A DNA stretch of 64,000 nucleotides from JBBRSD01 sp038245725 (lineage in GTDB: Bacteria > Actinomycetota > Coriobacteriia > Anaerosomatales > JAAXUF01), in the NCBI GenBank assembly GCA_038245725.1, contig JBBRSD010000011.1, forward strand, positions 1-64,000, in the 5' to 3' direction. This document shows positions 45,524 through 55,080 of the stretch, piece by piece. Below the pieces are notes generated by a model. That model did no database searches. It had not been told where the DNA came from and saw only the letters and a list, made by a program, of their open reading frames with translations. Within the stretch, counting starts at the first letter, position 1; the number at the start of each line of letters is the position of its first letter. Position numbers and translations under genes: made by a program.

Positions 45524-45596
45524 TCGGGGTCATAGTACCCCGAAATGTGTTCAATCTTACGGCCGATTATACCCCCACCGGTATGCCGCATGTCAA
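45524..45596 (-). promoter_or_regulatory. Promoter and leader hairpin of the GlcD-GlpC fusion gene
   Basis: TTGACA at 45591-45596 and TATAAT at 45566-45571 (minus strand, 19-bp spacer) give a near-consensus sigma-70 promoter. In the leader, CGGGGT-ACTATG-ACCCCG (45524-45541) is an inverted repeat just before the ribosome-binding site, a possible operator or attenuating hairpin. Confidence 0.6.
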
Positions 45597-45685
45597 GAGT
45601 CGTTCAGGTTCGGGCTAATCTCCCCGCAGCCATGAATGCTACGATTGCCGAGCTCGGATTTCACTTCTCGGAAAGTGGGTTGTGC

Positions 45686-46399
45686 GTGCTCACCGCAGTA
45701 CTCTTCGATCTCGACGGAACGCTTCTCGACATCGACATCGACACCTTCCTGGGCGATTACTTCGGAGCACTGGCTCCGGTCGTATCCGATGTGCTCGGCG
45801 GTGCGGACCCCTCGTTCGGTCTGCGAGCCGTGATGGATGGCACTGAGGCGATGGTCCAAGCTCATCCCCACCAAACAAATCGAGCCGTATTCAATGCGCG
45901 CTTCCACCAGATGACCGGTGTGGATCTCGATCTCGAAGAGTTCGCGCTTCCGTTTGAGCGCTTCTACGCCGAGGTCTTCCCCACTCTTCGCAAGACGATC
46001 GGACCGCTACCGGGCGCACGCGTAGCGGTTGAGTCGGCGCTGACCCTTGGTCTCAAGGTCGCAATCGCTACGAACCCCATCTTCCCCATGTCAGCGATAC
46101 GTCAGCGCATGAGCTGGGCCGGGATAGCCGACCTCCCCGTGCACGTGGTCACGTCGTATGAGGCGATGCACTCGACGAAGCCGCTACTCGCGTACTTCTC
46201 GGAGACCGCGGAGCTGCTGGGCTCGAATCCGAGCAAGTGCCTGATGGTCGGCGACGACAGGGTGCTTGACATGGGGGCGGCCGATATCGGAATGAGCACG
46301 TTCTACGTGGGCGGACCGCCGGTGCCGGCGAGCAGTTTCCATGGCGACCTGCATGACTTGGCCGGACTGCTCCCGCGGCTGGTTTCAGCCGATGACTAG
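45686..46399 (+). CDS. HAD-family hydrolase
   Basis: A 237-residue HAD phosphatase-like protein. Motif I is FDLDGTLLD at the N-terminus, motif II is IATNP, and motifs III/IV read KCLMVGDDRVLDMGAA. A helical cap (about residues 20-95) fits a small-molecule phosphatase such as a phosphoglycolate-phosphatase relative. GTG at 45686 puts the catalytic Asp near the start as usual; an in-frame ATG at 45632 is possible but lacks a ribosome-binding site. It is divergent from the GlcD-GlpC gene. Confidence 0.85.
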   Translation: MLTAVLFDLDGTLLDIDIDTFLGDYFGALAPVVSDVLGGADPSFGLRAVMDGTEAMVQAHPHQTNRAVFNARFHQMTGVDLDLEEFALPFERFYAEVFPTLRKTIGPLPGARVAVESALTLGLKVAIATNPIFPMSAIRQRMSWAGIADLPVHVVTSYEAMHSTKPLLAYFSETAELLGSNPSKCLMVGDDRVLDMGAADIGMSTFYVGGPPVPASSFHGDLHDLAGLLPRLVSADD

Positions 46400-46469
46400 G
46401 TGCGCCTACCGCGCAGTATATTCACTCAGGCGCCGTCGGGCCGCGCGTCGCTGCCAAACTCAAACGATC

Positions 46470-48395
46470 TCATGAGCGTTCCAGTCGCGCTTTGATGCGA
46501 TGCGCGATGCGACCGGGGCTCAGACCCGCCTGCTCGAAGACTTCGTTCGATGCGCCCGATGACTGGTAGCCGTCCACCCCGATACGCAGTAAGGGCGTCG
46601 ACGCAGCGACATCGGCCATCCACAGGGCCACCGATGCGCCAAGTCCGGTACGGGCGCTGTGATCCTCCACCGTGATGAGTAACGGCGCCTCTGAGGCGTA
46701 CCGCATCGCTCCGTCATCGAGGTCCAACGGGCACGCCACGATTCCCACCTCGATCTCGATGCCCTCATCGTGCAGCAGGTCAGCCGCTGCGACCGCCGAT
46801 CCTGCGAGCGTTCCCATCGTGAGCAGGCATGCGTCCTCGCCTTCGCGAGCCCACACGATCTCGCCGTACGAGAACTCGTATTCGTCGCCGAACAGCAGTG
46901 CACCCCGCTGGTCGAGGATCGGCATGAGCTTGCTTCTTCCCATCGCGAGAGCAACATTGCCTTGCATCGCGGCGGCCGCACGGACCGCCCGGTCGGTCTG
47001 GTTCGCGTCGGCGGGCACGATCAGCTTCCATCCGAAGAAGTTCCGGAACGCACCAACGTAGTCGATGCACTGGTGCGTCTTGCCATCCTCTCCCACATCG
47101 AGCCCACAGTGGGTCAGCGCAAGCTTCAACGCTGCGCCGTTGATATCGTTGAGTCGCTGCTGGTTGTAGACCTCGTCGAGGCCGAATACGCCGAAATCGG
47201 CCCAGAACGAGAGGGCACCCGGAACGGTCGAGAGCGCGCCGCTCGCGGTCGCCGCGTTGTGCTCGCCGACACCACACTCGATGAATCCAAGCGGCCGGGC
47301 GGCAGCAAACGCTTCGGTCTTGACCGACACCGCAAGATCGCAATCGAACAGGGCGATCGGCACCGAAGGATTCACTGCGGCGAGATCGACGACCGCGTGC
47401 CCCCAGGCACCGCGGCAGTCCGCCTTCTCCCCCGCCGGCACCGTGCGAGGCATCCCGCAGGCGATCTCCACCGCGGGCGTCTCGTGCGGCAGCGCGACGA
47501 CAGCGAACGGGGCTTGCCGTCGAGCGCGTGCGCCCGCGAGTTCCGCGGGGTCCAGACCGAGCGCGGACATAGCGCGCGGGTACTCCTCGGCTGTGAGGCC
47601 CCGACCGTGGAATTCGGCGAGGTCTTCCATAAACGGCACGCCCTGGCCGATGACCGTTCGCGCCAGCACCACCGTGGGCATGTCGTGCGACACCGCTTGC
47701 GACAGCGCGGCGTGCAGCTCCTTGAAGTCGTGTCCGTCGCACTCGATGACGTGCCAGCCGTCGGCGGCCCAGTCTGCGACCAGCGGGACCGGCATGACAT
47801 CTTCCGTGTGACCGGAAATCTGGATGTGGTTCCAGTCGACGACGACGGTCAGGTTCGCGAGCCGCTCCTTGACCGCAAGCCGACGTGCTTCGCTAACTTG
47901 ACCCTTGTTCTGCTCGGCGTCGGACATGAGCACGAATGTGTGCCAGTCGCCCCCGGTCATGCGTGCGCCCAGTGCGAAGCCCACCCCCGCCGAGAGACCC
48001 TGGCCCAGGTTCCCGCTCGACCATTCGATACCGGGAACGGACCGCTCGACGTGTCCTTCGAATATGCTGCCCGCCTGACGGAAGTGCGCTGTGAACTCAT
48101 CGGCAGGGAAGAATCCGGCGCCGGCGAGTGCGGCGTACGCACCCGGAGAAGTGTGACCGTGGCTGATGACGACCCGATCGCGGCCCTCCCAACGAGGCTC
48201 GGCTGGGCGCAGGTTCGCCTGCGAGTAGATCAGCGTGAAGATCTCCATCGACGACATCGAACCGCCTGGATGGCCGGAGGCGGCAAGCGTCGTCGCCGTG
48301 AGCACGTGGCCCCGGGCCGCCAGGGCCCTTTCGCGCAGCTGCGCGAGCGTCTCGGCAGACAACGGCTCGGTCATGGGGTGAGCGGGCATCGTCAC
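46470..48395 (-). CDS. Transketolase-family enzyme
   Basis: A 641-residue single-chain transketolase-like enzyme. The N-terminal TPP domain has ASGHPGGSMSS and SHGHTSPGAYA. The pyrimidine domain has ECGVGEHNAATASGAL and GEDGKTHQC, and a C-terminal domain ends the chain. The usual GDG...N diphosphate-magnesium motif reads MSDAEQNKG...VDWNHIQ, which departs from consensus. It probably moves two-carbon units in the pentose phosphate pathway, but a related thiamine reaction cannot be excluded. Monocistronic as far as I see. Confidence 0.88.
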   Translation of the reverse strand: MTMPAHPMTEPLSAETLAQLRERALAARGHVLTATTLAASGHPGGSMSSMEIFTLIYSQANLRPAEPRWEGRDRVVISHGHTSPGAYAALAGAGFFPADEFTAHFRQAGSIFEGHVERSVPGIEWSSGNLGQGLSAGVGFALGARMTGGDWHTFVLMSDAEQNKGQVSEARRLAVKERLANLTVVVDWNHIQISGHTEDVMPVPLVADWAADGWHVIECDGHDFKELHAALSQAVSHDMPTVVLARTVIGQGVPFMEDLAEFHGRGLTAEEYPRAMSALGLDPAELAGARARRQAPFAVVALPHETPAVEIACGMPRTVPAGEKADCRGAWGHAVVDLAAVNPSVPIALFDCDLAVSVKTEAFAAARPLGFIECGVGEHNAATASGALSTVPGALSFWADFGVFGLDEVYNQQRLNDINGAALKLALTHCGLDVGEDGKTHQCIDYVGAFRNFFGWKLIVPADANQTDRAVRAAAAMQGNVALAMGRSKLMPILDQRGALLFGDEYEFSYGEIVWAREGEDACLLTMGTLAGSAVAAADLLHDEGIEIEVGIVACPLDLDDGAMRYASEAPLLITVEDHSARTGLGASVALWMADVAASTPLLRIGVDGYQSSGASNEVFEQAGLSPGRIAHRIKARLERS

Positions 48396-48492
48396 TCCTC
48401 GGGCAGAATCGGGACAACGGCGCGGAGTCGCGCCGCCGCGGGTACACTGGCTAGCGGGTCACCGTCGATTATTCCGCAAGGAGGACATCTCC

Positions 48493-49302
48493 GTGCACGA
48501 TGCACTCGAAACAGCCAAGGCCGGCGCGCTGGCCGGTGGCCGCGTCCTGGAGTCCATGCGTGGAAAGAGCGGCGAGGTTCGCACGAAGGGCTCTGCGATC
48601 GATTTTGTCACCGAGGCCGACGTCGCATCGGGCGTCGCCGTGGTGCGCGCGATCATGGAGCGCGACGCGAGCGCACGGTTCGTGTGCGAGGAGGCCGAGG
48701 TCTACGACCTTCTCGGCGCCGAGCAGGGCACGATCGGCGAGGGCGATGTCTGGGTCGTCGACCCGCTCGACGGCACGACCTCGTTCATGCACGACTACCC
48801 CACCTACTCCGTATCCGTCGCGCTCGTGCGAGGCTTTGACCCGATCGCTGGCGCCGTGTACAACGCCGCCGCCGGCGAGATGAACGCCGCAGGGCTCGGG
48901 CTCGGCGCGATGCGCGACGGGCGGCCGATCCGCGTGACGTCGGCGGAAGCCATCAAAGACGCGCTCGTCATCACCGGCTTCCCATACGACCGGGGCGCGC
49001 CGCTCGACCGCCAGCTTGCGGTGCTCACCGCGTTCCTGCGTGCGCCCGTGCACGGCATGCGACGAGACGGCTCGGCGGCGGTCGACTGCTGCCACGTGGC
49101 GGGTGGCCGCGCGGACGGCTTCTGGGAGTACGCACTCCAGCCGTGGGACATGGCGGCTGGCGCCCTCATCTGCCGAGAAGCCGGCGCGCGCGTGACCGAC
49201 GTCGACGGCCGCGAGTGGACAGCGGAAAGCGCGAGCATCCTGGCCGCAAACCCCGTCCTGCACGCCGAGATGCTGACGCTGATCCTCACAGTTGGGGCTT
49301 AG
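48493..49302 (+). CDS. Inositol monophosphatase family protein
   Basis: A 269-residue IMPase-fold phosphatase. The metal motifs VVDPLDGTTSFMHDYP and WDMAAGALICREAGARVTD are intact, with Glu in CEEAEVYD. Substrates in the family include inositol-1-phosphate, fructose-1,6-bisphosphate, PAP and histidinol phosphate. GTG at 48493 has AAGGAGG in front. It converges on hemY with a 5-bp gap. Confidence 0.9.
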   Translation: MHDALETAKAGALAGGRVLESMRGKSGEVRTKGSAIDFVTEADVASGVAVVRAIMERDASARFVCEEAEVYDLLGAEQGTIGEGDVWVVDPLDGTTSFMHDYPTYSVSVALVRGFDPIAGAVYNAAAGEMNAAGLGLGAMRDGRPIRVTSAEAIKDALVITGFPYDRGAPLDRQLAVLTAFLRAPVHGMRRDGSAAVDCCHVAGGRADGFWEYALQPWDMAAGALICREAGARVTDVDGREWTAESASILAANPVLHAEMLTLILTVGA

Positions 49303-49307
49303 CCGAG

Positions 49308-50801
49308 TTAGTAGGCGCGCTTCTCTTCGACCTGGTCCTCGGCGAGCGTGATTCCAAGCTCCCCGAGCACCTTGCTCGCGGCGGCCTCGCCACTTTCGAT
49401 GCAGTTCGGGAGCCCGACGCCTCGGAAACTGCCACCCGCGAGAGCGAAGCCGGGGACGTCCTTACTGCGCGCCTCGATGAGTTCCACGCGGTCAAGGTGA
49501 CCCATCGTGTACTGCGGCATGCCGAGCGTCCAGCGGAAGAAGCGGGAGAAGATCGGCTGCACCTTCGGGCTGATTCCAAGGATGTCGCGTATCTCGGAAA
49601 GCACGATGTCGCGGATCTCGTCGTCGCTCTTATCCATGATCTTCTGGTTGTGCGGACCGCCCACGAAACCGCGGAACATCACGGCGCCCTTCGGAGCGCG
49701 GCCCGGCCACTTGGTGGAGGAGTACGTCGCGGCAAGGAGGGCACGCTTCTCGACCGCGGGGCAGAGTACGCCGAACGCGTTCATGTCGATGCCGATCTCG
49801 TCTTCCCGGAAGGCGAACGAGCACGTTCCCGACGAGCTCGACGGAATCGCTGCAAGCGCATCGGCGATCTGCGCGTCCACCGAGCGGACGAGCGAGACAG
49901 CCGCCCACGATTCAGTCGCGATGATGACGGCGTCGCCGCTCACAGCCTCGCCGTTCGAGAGGCTCACGGTCCACGTGCCATCGGTCGCGCGAGCGATATC
50001 CGTCGCGGTCACTCCGACGTGCATCTTGGTACGACCCGCGGCGTCGGCCATCGCATTCGTGAGCTCGTGCATGCCCTTCTTGAACGTGGTGAAGAAGGTC
50101 TTCGGATTCTTGGGGTCGGGCGGGTACTTCTTGCGCATCTGCTCGACCATTTTGCGCTGCGCGACGAAGGCCCTGATCATGTTGCCGTACTTCTGCTCCA
50201 TGTCGAGCAGGTTCGGGAACGTCGCCGCCAGCGACATCAGAGCGGGGTCCGAACCGTGCACTCCGCCCACGAGCGGCTCGGCGAGGCGGTCGAGGATCTC
50301 CTGACCCATGCGGCGCTTGATGAAGCTCTCGAGCGTCTCGTCGTTGCGCTCGCCTGCCGGCACGTGCTTCTTCGGGACGAAGAGGTCAAGGCCCGCGCGA
50401 ATCTTGCCCGGCCACGTGAATAGACCGGTCGTCGCGAACGGAACGAACTTCGTGGGAGCGAACATCATGACGCCGTCGGGCATCTCGTAGAGCTTGCCGC
50501 GCGACAGGATGAGCGTCTTCTTGCGCGACTCGTCGGTGGGCAGCTTGTCACCCTCGATGCCGGTCATCTGCGCGATGCGATGGATCGCCGGCTTCGAGGT
50601 CAGGAATGAGTCGGGTCCGCCGTCGACGACGAACGTTCCGAACTCGTTCTCGACGAACTCGCCCTGGACCTTCCCGCCCAGGCGATCGCCTTTCTCGAGC
50701 AGCACGAAATCGATCGCTGCGCCTTCATCGGCTGCGCGCTTGATCTTGTACGCCGCGCCTAGACCCGCGACGCCGCCTCCGATGATGATGACTTTCTTCA
50801 T
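49308..50801 (-). CDS. hemY: Protoporphyrinogen/coproporphyrinogen oxidase HemY (CgoX)
   Basis: A 497-residue FAD oxidase. The N-terminal dinucleotide motif IIIGGGVAGLGAAY and the substrate-domain run DGGPDSFLTSKP match HemY/HemG proteins. In actinobacteria this enzyme oxidises coproporphyrinogen III in the coproporphyrin-dependent heme route. The gene follows hemH, giving hemE-hemH-hemY. The final HemQ decarboxylase gene is not in the window. ATG at 50801 has AGGAAG upstream. Confidence 0.93.
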   Translation of the reverse strand: MKKVIIIGGGVAGLGAAYKIKRAADEGAAIDFVLLEKGDRLGGKVQGEFVENEFGTFVVDGGPDSFLTSKPAIHRIAQMTGIEGDKLPTDESRKKTLILSRGKLYEMPDGVMMFAPTKFVPFATTGLFTWPGKIRAGLDLFVPKKHVPAGERNDETLESFIKRRMGQEILDRLAEPLVGGVHGSDPALMSLAATFPNLLDMEQKYGNMIRAFVAQRKMVEQMRKKYPPDPKNPKTFFTTFKKGMHELTNAMADAAGRTKMHVGVTATDIARATDGTWTVSLSNGEAVSGDAVIIATESWAAVSLVRSVDAQIADALAAIPSSSSGTCSFAFREDEIGIDMNAFGVLCPAVEKRALLAATYSSTKWPGRAPKGAVMFRGFVGGPHNQKIMDKSDDEIRDIVLSEIRDILGISPKVQPIFSRFFRWTLGMPQYTMGHLDRVELIEARSKDVPGFALAGGSFRGVGLPNCIESGEAAASKVLGELGITLAEDQVEEKRAY

Positions 50802-50847
50802 GAGCTTCCTTTGCTTAGACTCACGGGCGCCGCAGCGCCCCGGTCAG

Positions 50848-51822
50848 TCAGATGAGGCTGGCGACCGAGCTGGCGATCGCGTCGAGTACGGCTGCATCGT
50901 CGTTAGGGACAGTAGCTCGCGCAAACGGGACGCCCTTGTCGGCGGCATATTGTGCGGCGACGCTGTCGAGGTCCCACTGCGTCTCCATGTGGTCGGTCAT
51001 GAAACCGATCGGGCAAACGACGAGCGCTGCCTCGCCCTTCGCAGCGATCGCGTCGATCAGATCGGAGAGTTCCGGGCCGAGCCACGCGCCAGGTTTGGCG
51101 CCCTTCGACTGGTACACGAGATACCACGCGTGCGGGCCCTCGGAGGTTCCCAACGCCGAGAAACCCTCGGCGAGTTCGCTGCCCGCATCTTCTCCGCCTG
51201 GGGCGAAGCCGAGTTTGTCGGCGACCGCGAGAGCCGTGGCCTGCAGGCCGGCGACGTACGGGTCGTTCTCGACGAGGTCGGATTCAGGCAAGCTGTGTGC
51301 GGTGAAGGCTACGATCACGGCCTCCCCATCTGCCAGCTCGGCGATGGCCGCCTCCGTGCTGGCGGCGAAGAACTCGTTGTACTCGCTGAGCGTTGACGCG
51401 AGCGGCGCTTCGACGATCTCCAGACCTCCGCTCACCGCGCGTGCACTCTCGATCGCCTCGCGATAGGCGCCTGACGCGACCTTCGACTCGAACGGAGACA
51501 GCGACACCGTGACTATCCGCGTGCAACCGAGCGAGACAAGCTCGGCGATCGAGTCGCCGATGAAGGGGTCCCAGTAGCGCATGCCCACGCGAACCGGGAC
51601 GTGCTCGCCATCCGCTGACAGGCGCTGCTCGAGTCCTGCAGCGATCTGCGCGGCGATTCGGGGCAGCGGTGAGCCGCCGCCGATCGCTTCGTAGCGCTTG
51701 CAGACGCTCTCGACGAGCGCGTCAGATGGTTCGCGTTGCATCAGATTGCACATGAACGGCCGAACCGCTTCGAGGGTCTCTGGACCGCCGAAGCCGAGCA
51801 GCAGGACTCCCGTGGACGGCAT
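50848..51822 (-). CDS. hemH: Ferrochelatase HemH (CpfC)
   Basis: A 324-residue ferrochelatase. The catalytic histidine is in FTAHSLPESD and the second signature is PIGFMTDHMETQWDLD. With the neighbouring HemY it probably inserts iron into coproporphyrin III in actinobacterial fashion (family inference). ATG at 51822 lies 2 bp after the hemE stop; a much longer open frame upstream is only a shadow of hemE in another frame. Confidence 0.93.
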   Translation of the reverse strand: MPSTGVLLLGFGGPETLEAVRPFMCNLMQREPSDALVESVCKRYEAIGGGSPLPRIAAQIAAGLEQRLSADGEHVPVRVGMRYWDPFIGDSIAELVSLGCTRIVTVSLSPFESKVASGAYREAIESARAVSGGLEIVEAPLASTLSEYNEFFAASTEAAIAELADGEAVIVAFTAHSLPESDLVENDPYVAGLQATALAVADKLGFAPGGEDAGSELAEGFSALGTSEGPHAWYLVYQSKGAKPGAWLGPELSDLIDAIAAKGEAALVVCPIGFMTDHMETQWDLDSVAAQYAADKGVPFARATVPNDDAAVLDAIASSVASLI

Positions 51823-51824
51823 CG

Positions 51825-52904
51825 TTAAGCCCCGGAGCCCGAACGGATGCGCTCGGAGTGCTCGTGGACGAAGCGGATCATCGTGCGGGCCTTCTCGGGA
51901 TCGCTCGTCTTGTGGATGCCGTGTCCCAGGTTGAAGATGTGGCCCGGACGCGTGCCGACCGCCTCGAGGATCTCGACGACCATGCGCTCGAGTTCGTCGT
52001 CGGGTGCGAAGAGCGCAACCGGATCGATGTTGCCCTGAATGCCGAACTTGCGATCGATCTGGGCGACCGCGTGCTTCATGTCGAGACGCCAGTCCACGCC
52101 GATCACATCGCCACCCGCCTTCTGTGCGAGGTCGAGCATCGAGGTCGCACCGTTCGGGAAATGGATGACCGGCACGCCCCCGTCCGGCACGACCTTGTCG
52201 CCGTGCGCCTTGACCTCGGCGAGCACGCGCGCGGTGTGCTTGAGAACGTAGCGCTCGTAATCGCGCGGCGCGATGTAGCCGATCCAGCTGTCGAAGAGCT
52301 GAACAGCCTGAACGCCCGCATCGATCTGCATCTTGAGATAGTCGATGGTGGTGTCTGCGAACTTGCCGAGAAGCATGTCCCACGCCTCGGGCTGTGCCCA
52401 CATGAGCGCTTTGCAGTTCTCGTAGTCGCGCGTGCCCTGACCTTCGACGGCATAGCTCGCCAGCGTGAAGGGGGCGCCCGCGAAGCCGATGAGCGGCACC
52501 TTGTCGACGAGCTCGCGACGCAGGATATGGATGATGTCCTGCACATAGCCGGTGGTCTCGATGGGGTCCGCGACGCGGAGCTTCTTCACATCGTCGACGG
52601 TGCGCACAGGGTTATTGATGATCGGACCCTTGCCGCTCTGGAACTCGAGGTCGAGCCCCATGCCCGGGAAGCCGACGAGGATGTCTGAGAACATGATGGC
52701 CGCATCCACACCTACGAGATCGACCGGCTGCATCGAAACCTCGACGGCGAGTTCGGGGGTACGGCACATCTCGAGAAACCCGTGCTTGGCGCGGATATCG
52801 CGGTACTCCTGCATGTACCGACCGGCCTGACGCATCATCCAGACGGGAGTGCGCTCGGTAGGTTCGCAACGCGCCGCCCGCAAGAAGAGATCGTTGTACG
52901 CCAT
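51825..52904 (-). CDS. hemE: Uroporphyrinogen decarboxylase HemE
   Basis: A 359-residue decarboxylase that converts uroporphyrinogen III to coproporphyrinogen III. The N-terminal signature PVWMMRQAGRYMQEYR and the second region GFAGAPFTLASYAVEGQGTRDY are clear. The ATG at 52904 is chosen from the family N-terminus (MAYNDLFLRAA); the open frame continues upstream without homology. First gene of the heme operon. Confidence 0.95.
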   Translation of the reverse strand: MAYNDLFLRAARCEPTERTPVWMMRQAGRYMQEYRDIRAKHGFLEMCRTPELAVEVSMQPVDLVGVDAAIMFSDILVGFPGMGLDLEFQSGKGPIINNPVRTVDDVKKLRVADPIETTGYVQDIIHILRRELVDKVPLIGFAGAPFTLASYAVEGQGTRDYENCKALMWAQPEAWDMLLGKFADTTIDYLKMQIDAGVQAVQLFDSWIGYIAPRDYERYVLKHTARVLAEVKAHGDKVVPDGGVPVIHFPNGATSMLDLAQKAGGDVIGVDWRLDMKHAVAQIDRKFGIQGNIDPVALFAPDDELERMVVEILEAVGTRPGHIFNLGHGIHKTSDPEKARTMIRFVHEHSERIRSGSGA

Positions 52905-53026
52905 GAAACGGAGTCCTTTCGAAGCGGTGTTCGAGAAGGCCCGAGGGCCAATGGCGATTTTATCATGCGTTCCAGCACGCCGGGCTTTCGTGACACTTGT
53001 TACAACGTAGGACTCGGACACGCAAC

Positions 53027-53058
53027 GAGCCCCGGCTCGCAGGCGCGGGCCGGGGCTC
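53027..53058 (-). terminator. Terminator-like hairpin after acs
   Basis: GAGCCCCGGC pairs perfectly with GCCGGGGCTC (10 bp). T content after it is low (GTTGCGTG). Confidence 0.5.
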
Positions 53059-53082
53059 GAAATCTGAGCGGTGAGACGCCTG

Positions 53083-55080
53083 CTAGCTTACGTCCTTTGC
53101 ACCCTCGACGATCTTCTCGACTATCGAAGGGTCAGCAAGCGTCGAAGTGTCGCCGAAGTTCGACATGTCGCGATCGCCGGCCGCCACCTTGCGCAGGATC
53201 CGTCGCATGATCTTGCCAGAACGAGTCTTCGGCAGGTCCGGAACGATCTGGATGTGATCAGGCGTGGCGATCGGCCCTATCTCAGAGCGCACGTGCCCAC
53301 GGAGAATGGAAACGGTGTCGGGGCTGTCCTCGGCGTTGGCATTCAGGATGACGTAGGCGTAGATCCCCTCACCCTTGATGTCGTGCGGGAAGCCGACGAC
53401 CGCGGCCTCCGCGACGGACGGATGCGAGACCAGCGCCGACTCGACCTCAGCGGTACCGAGACGGTGGCCGGAGATGTTGATGACGTCGTCAGTGCGGCCC
53501 ATGAGCCAGTAGTAGCCATCCTCATCCTTGCGGCACGCGTCACCGGTGAAGTACAGACCCGGGAACGCCGAGAAATAGACGTCCTTGACTCGCGTGTTCT
53601 CGGGGTCGCCCCACGTCCCACGGAGCATACCCGGCCACGGGAACTTGATGCAGAGGCGTCCGCCCTGGTTGACGGGTGTCTCCTGCTTGTCCGCCTCGTT
53701 GAGGATGATGGGCTGGATTCCGAAGACGGGCTTCGTCGCCGAACCAGGCTTCATGGGGGTGGCGCCCGGCAGGTTCGCGATCATGTGGCCACCGGTCTCC
53801 GTCTGCCACCACGTGTCCACGATCGGAACGCGCTCGCGACCGATGTTCTTGTAATACCAGAGCCATGCTTCCGGATTGATCGGCTCACCAACGGTGCCGA
53901 GAACGCGCAGCGTCGAGAGATCGTACTTGGCCGGCCACTCGTCGCCCTGCTTCATGAGAGCGCGAATCGCCGTCGGCGCCGTGTAGAACTGGTTGATGCC
54001 GTGCTTGTCGACCATCTCCCAGAAGCGCCCAGGATTCGGGTAGTTCGGGACGCCCTCAAACATCACCGAGGTGCCGCCGAAGGACAGCGCGCCATAGACG
54101 ACGTAGCTGTGTCCGGTGATCCAACCGATGTCGGCGGTGCAGAAGAACACGTCGTCCTCGTGAATGTCGAACGTGTACTTGAACGTCATGGTCGTGAAGA
54201 CGAGGTAGCCACCCGTCGTGTGAAGGACGCCCTTCGGCTTGCCGGTGGAACCGGACGTGTAGAGGATGAAGAGCGGATCCTCGGCATCCATCCACTCGAT
54301 GTCGCAGTGGCGGCTGATATCGTCGGCTCGCATCTCCTCGTGCCACCAGAAGTCGCGGCCGGGCTCCATGTCGACCTGGTTCTGCGTGCGGGATACGACG
54401 ATGCACGTCTCGACCGTCGGACACTCGAGCAGCGCCTCGTCTGACATAGCCTTCAGCGCGATGAGACGACCACCGCGAATTCCCTCATCGGCGGTGATGA
54501 GCATTTTGCAACCGCTGTCCTGGATGCGGTCGCGCAGCGAGTTCGGCGAGAAGCCGCCGAAGACGATGGAGTGGATCGCGCCGATGCGAGCGCAGGCGAG
54601 CATCGCAACAGCGAGCTCGGGAACCATGGGCATGTAGATGGCGACGCGGTCGCCCTTCTTGATGCCGTGCTTCTTCAGGACGTTGGCGAACTTGCAGACC
54701 TTGTAGTAGAGAGACTGGTACGTGTAGATCTTCGAACGACCCTCGTCCGATTCCCAGATGATTGCGGCCTTGTTGCGCCGGCCATCGGTGAGATGACGAT
54801 CAAGGCAGTTGTAGGCAACGTTGGTTTTGCCGCCCTTGAACCATTCGACCTTGGGGGTCTCGAATTCCCACTCGAGGACCTTGTCCCACGGCTTCTCCCA
54901 GTAGACGAGTTCTGTCGCCATGTCGGCCCAAAAACCCTCGGGATCGTCGACCGAACGCTTGTAGATCTCATCGTACTGCTCCATCGAGCTGACCCACGCC
55001 CCCTCACGCACCCAAGCGGGCGGCTCGATGACGCGACCGGCTCCCTGCACGGAATCAAACCCCGTAGACGCGTCACTCAT
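53083..55080 (-). CDS. acs: Acetyl-CoA synthetase (AMP-forming)
   Basis: A 665-residue acyl-adenylate enzyme. The P-loop-like motif YTSGSTGKPKGV, the core DTWWQTETGGHM and the C-terminal lysine motif RSGKIMRRILRK (the acetylation site in the family) are all intact. It activates acetate for assimilation. ATG at 55080 has GGAGG at good spacing. The upstream gap (55081-55686) is long and contains a separate structured RNA. Confidence 0.95.
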   Translation of the reverse strand: MSDASTGFDSVQGAGRVIEPPAWVREGAWVSSMEQYDEIYKRSVDDPEGFWADMATELVYWEKPWDKVLEWEFETPKVEWFKGGKTNVAYNCLDRHLTDGRRNKAAIIWESDEGRSKIYTYQSLYYKVCKFANVLKKHGIKKGDRVAIYMPMVPELAVAMLACARIGAIHSIVFGGFSPNSLRDRIQDSGCKMLITADEGIRGGRLIALKAMSDEALLECPTVETCIVVSRTQNQVDMEPGRDFWWHEEMRADDISRHCDIEWMDAEDPLFILYTSGSTGKPKGVLHTTGGYLVFTTMTFKYTFDIHEDDVFFCTADIGWITGHSYVVYGALSFGGTSVMFEGVPNYPNPGRFWEMVDKHGINQFYTAPTAIRALMKQGDEWPAKYDLSTLRVLGTVGEPINPEAWLWYYKNIGRERVPIVDTWWQTETGGHMIANLPGATPMKPGSATKPVFGIQPIILNEADKQETPVNQGGRLCIKFPWPGMLRGTWGDPENTRVKDVYFSAFPGLYFTGDACRKDEDGYYWLMGRTDDVINISGHRLGTAEVESALVSHPSVAEAAVVGFPHDIKGEGIYAYVILNANAEDSPDTVSILRGHVRSEIGPIATPDHIQIVPDLPKTRSGKIMRRILRKVAAGDRDMSNFGDTSTLADPSIVEKIVEGAKDVS

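Noticed and set aside
46770..48839. 689-codon open frame on the + strand opposite transketolase
   Set aside because: Arginine/histidine-rich shadow of the transketolase gene without motifs; it also overlaps the inositol monophosphatase gene in another frame.
51822..52401. N-terminal extension of ferrochelatase to 517 residues
   Set aside because: The extra residues are an out-of-frame reading of hemE; the ferrochelatase domain begins at the ATG at 51822.
52402..55080. Long + strand frames opposite hemE and acs
   Set aside because: Codon pattern and composition are those of antisense shadows; the minus-strand genes have full family motifs.
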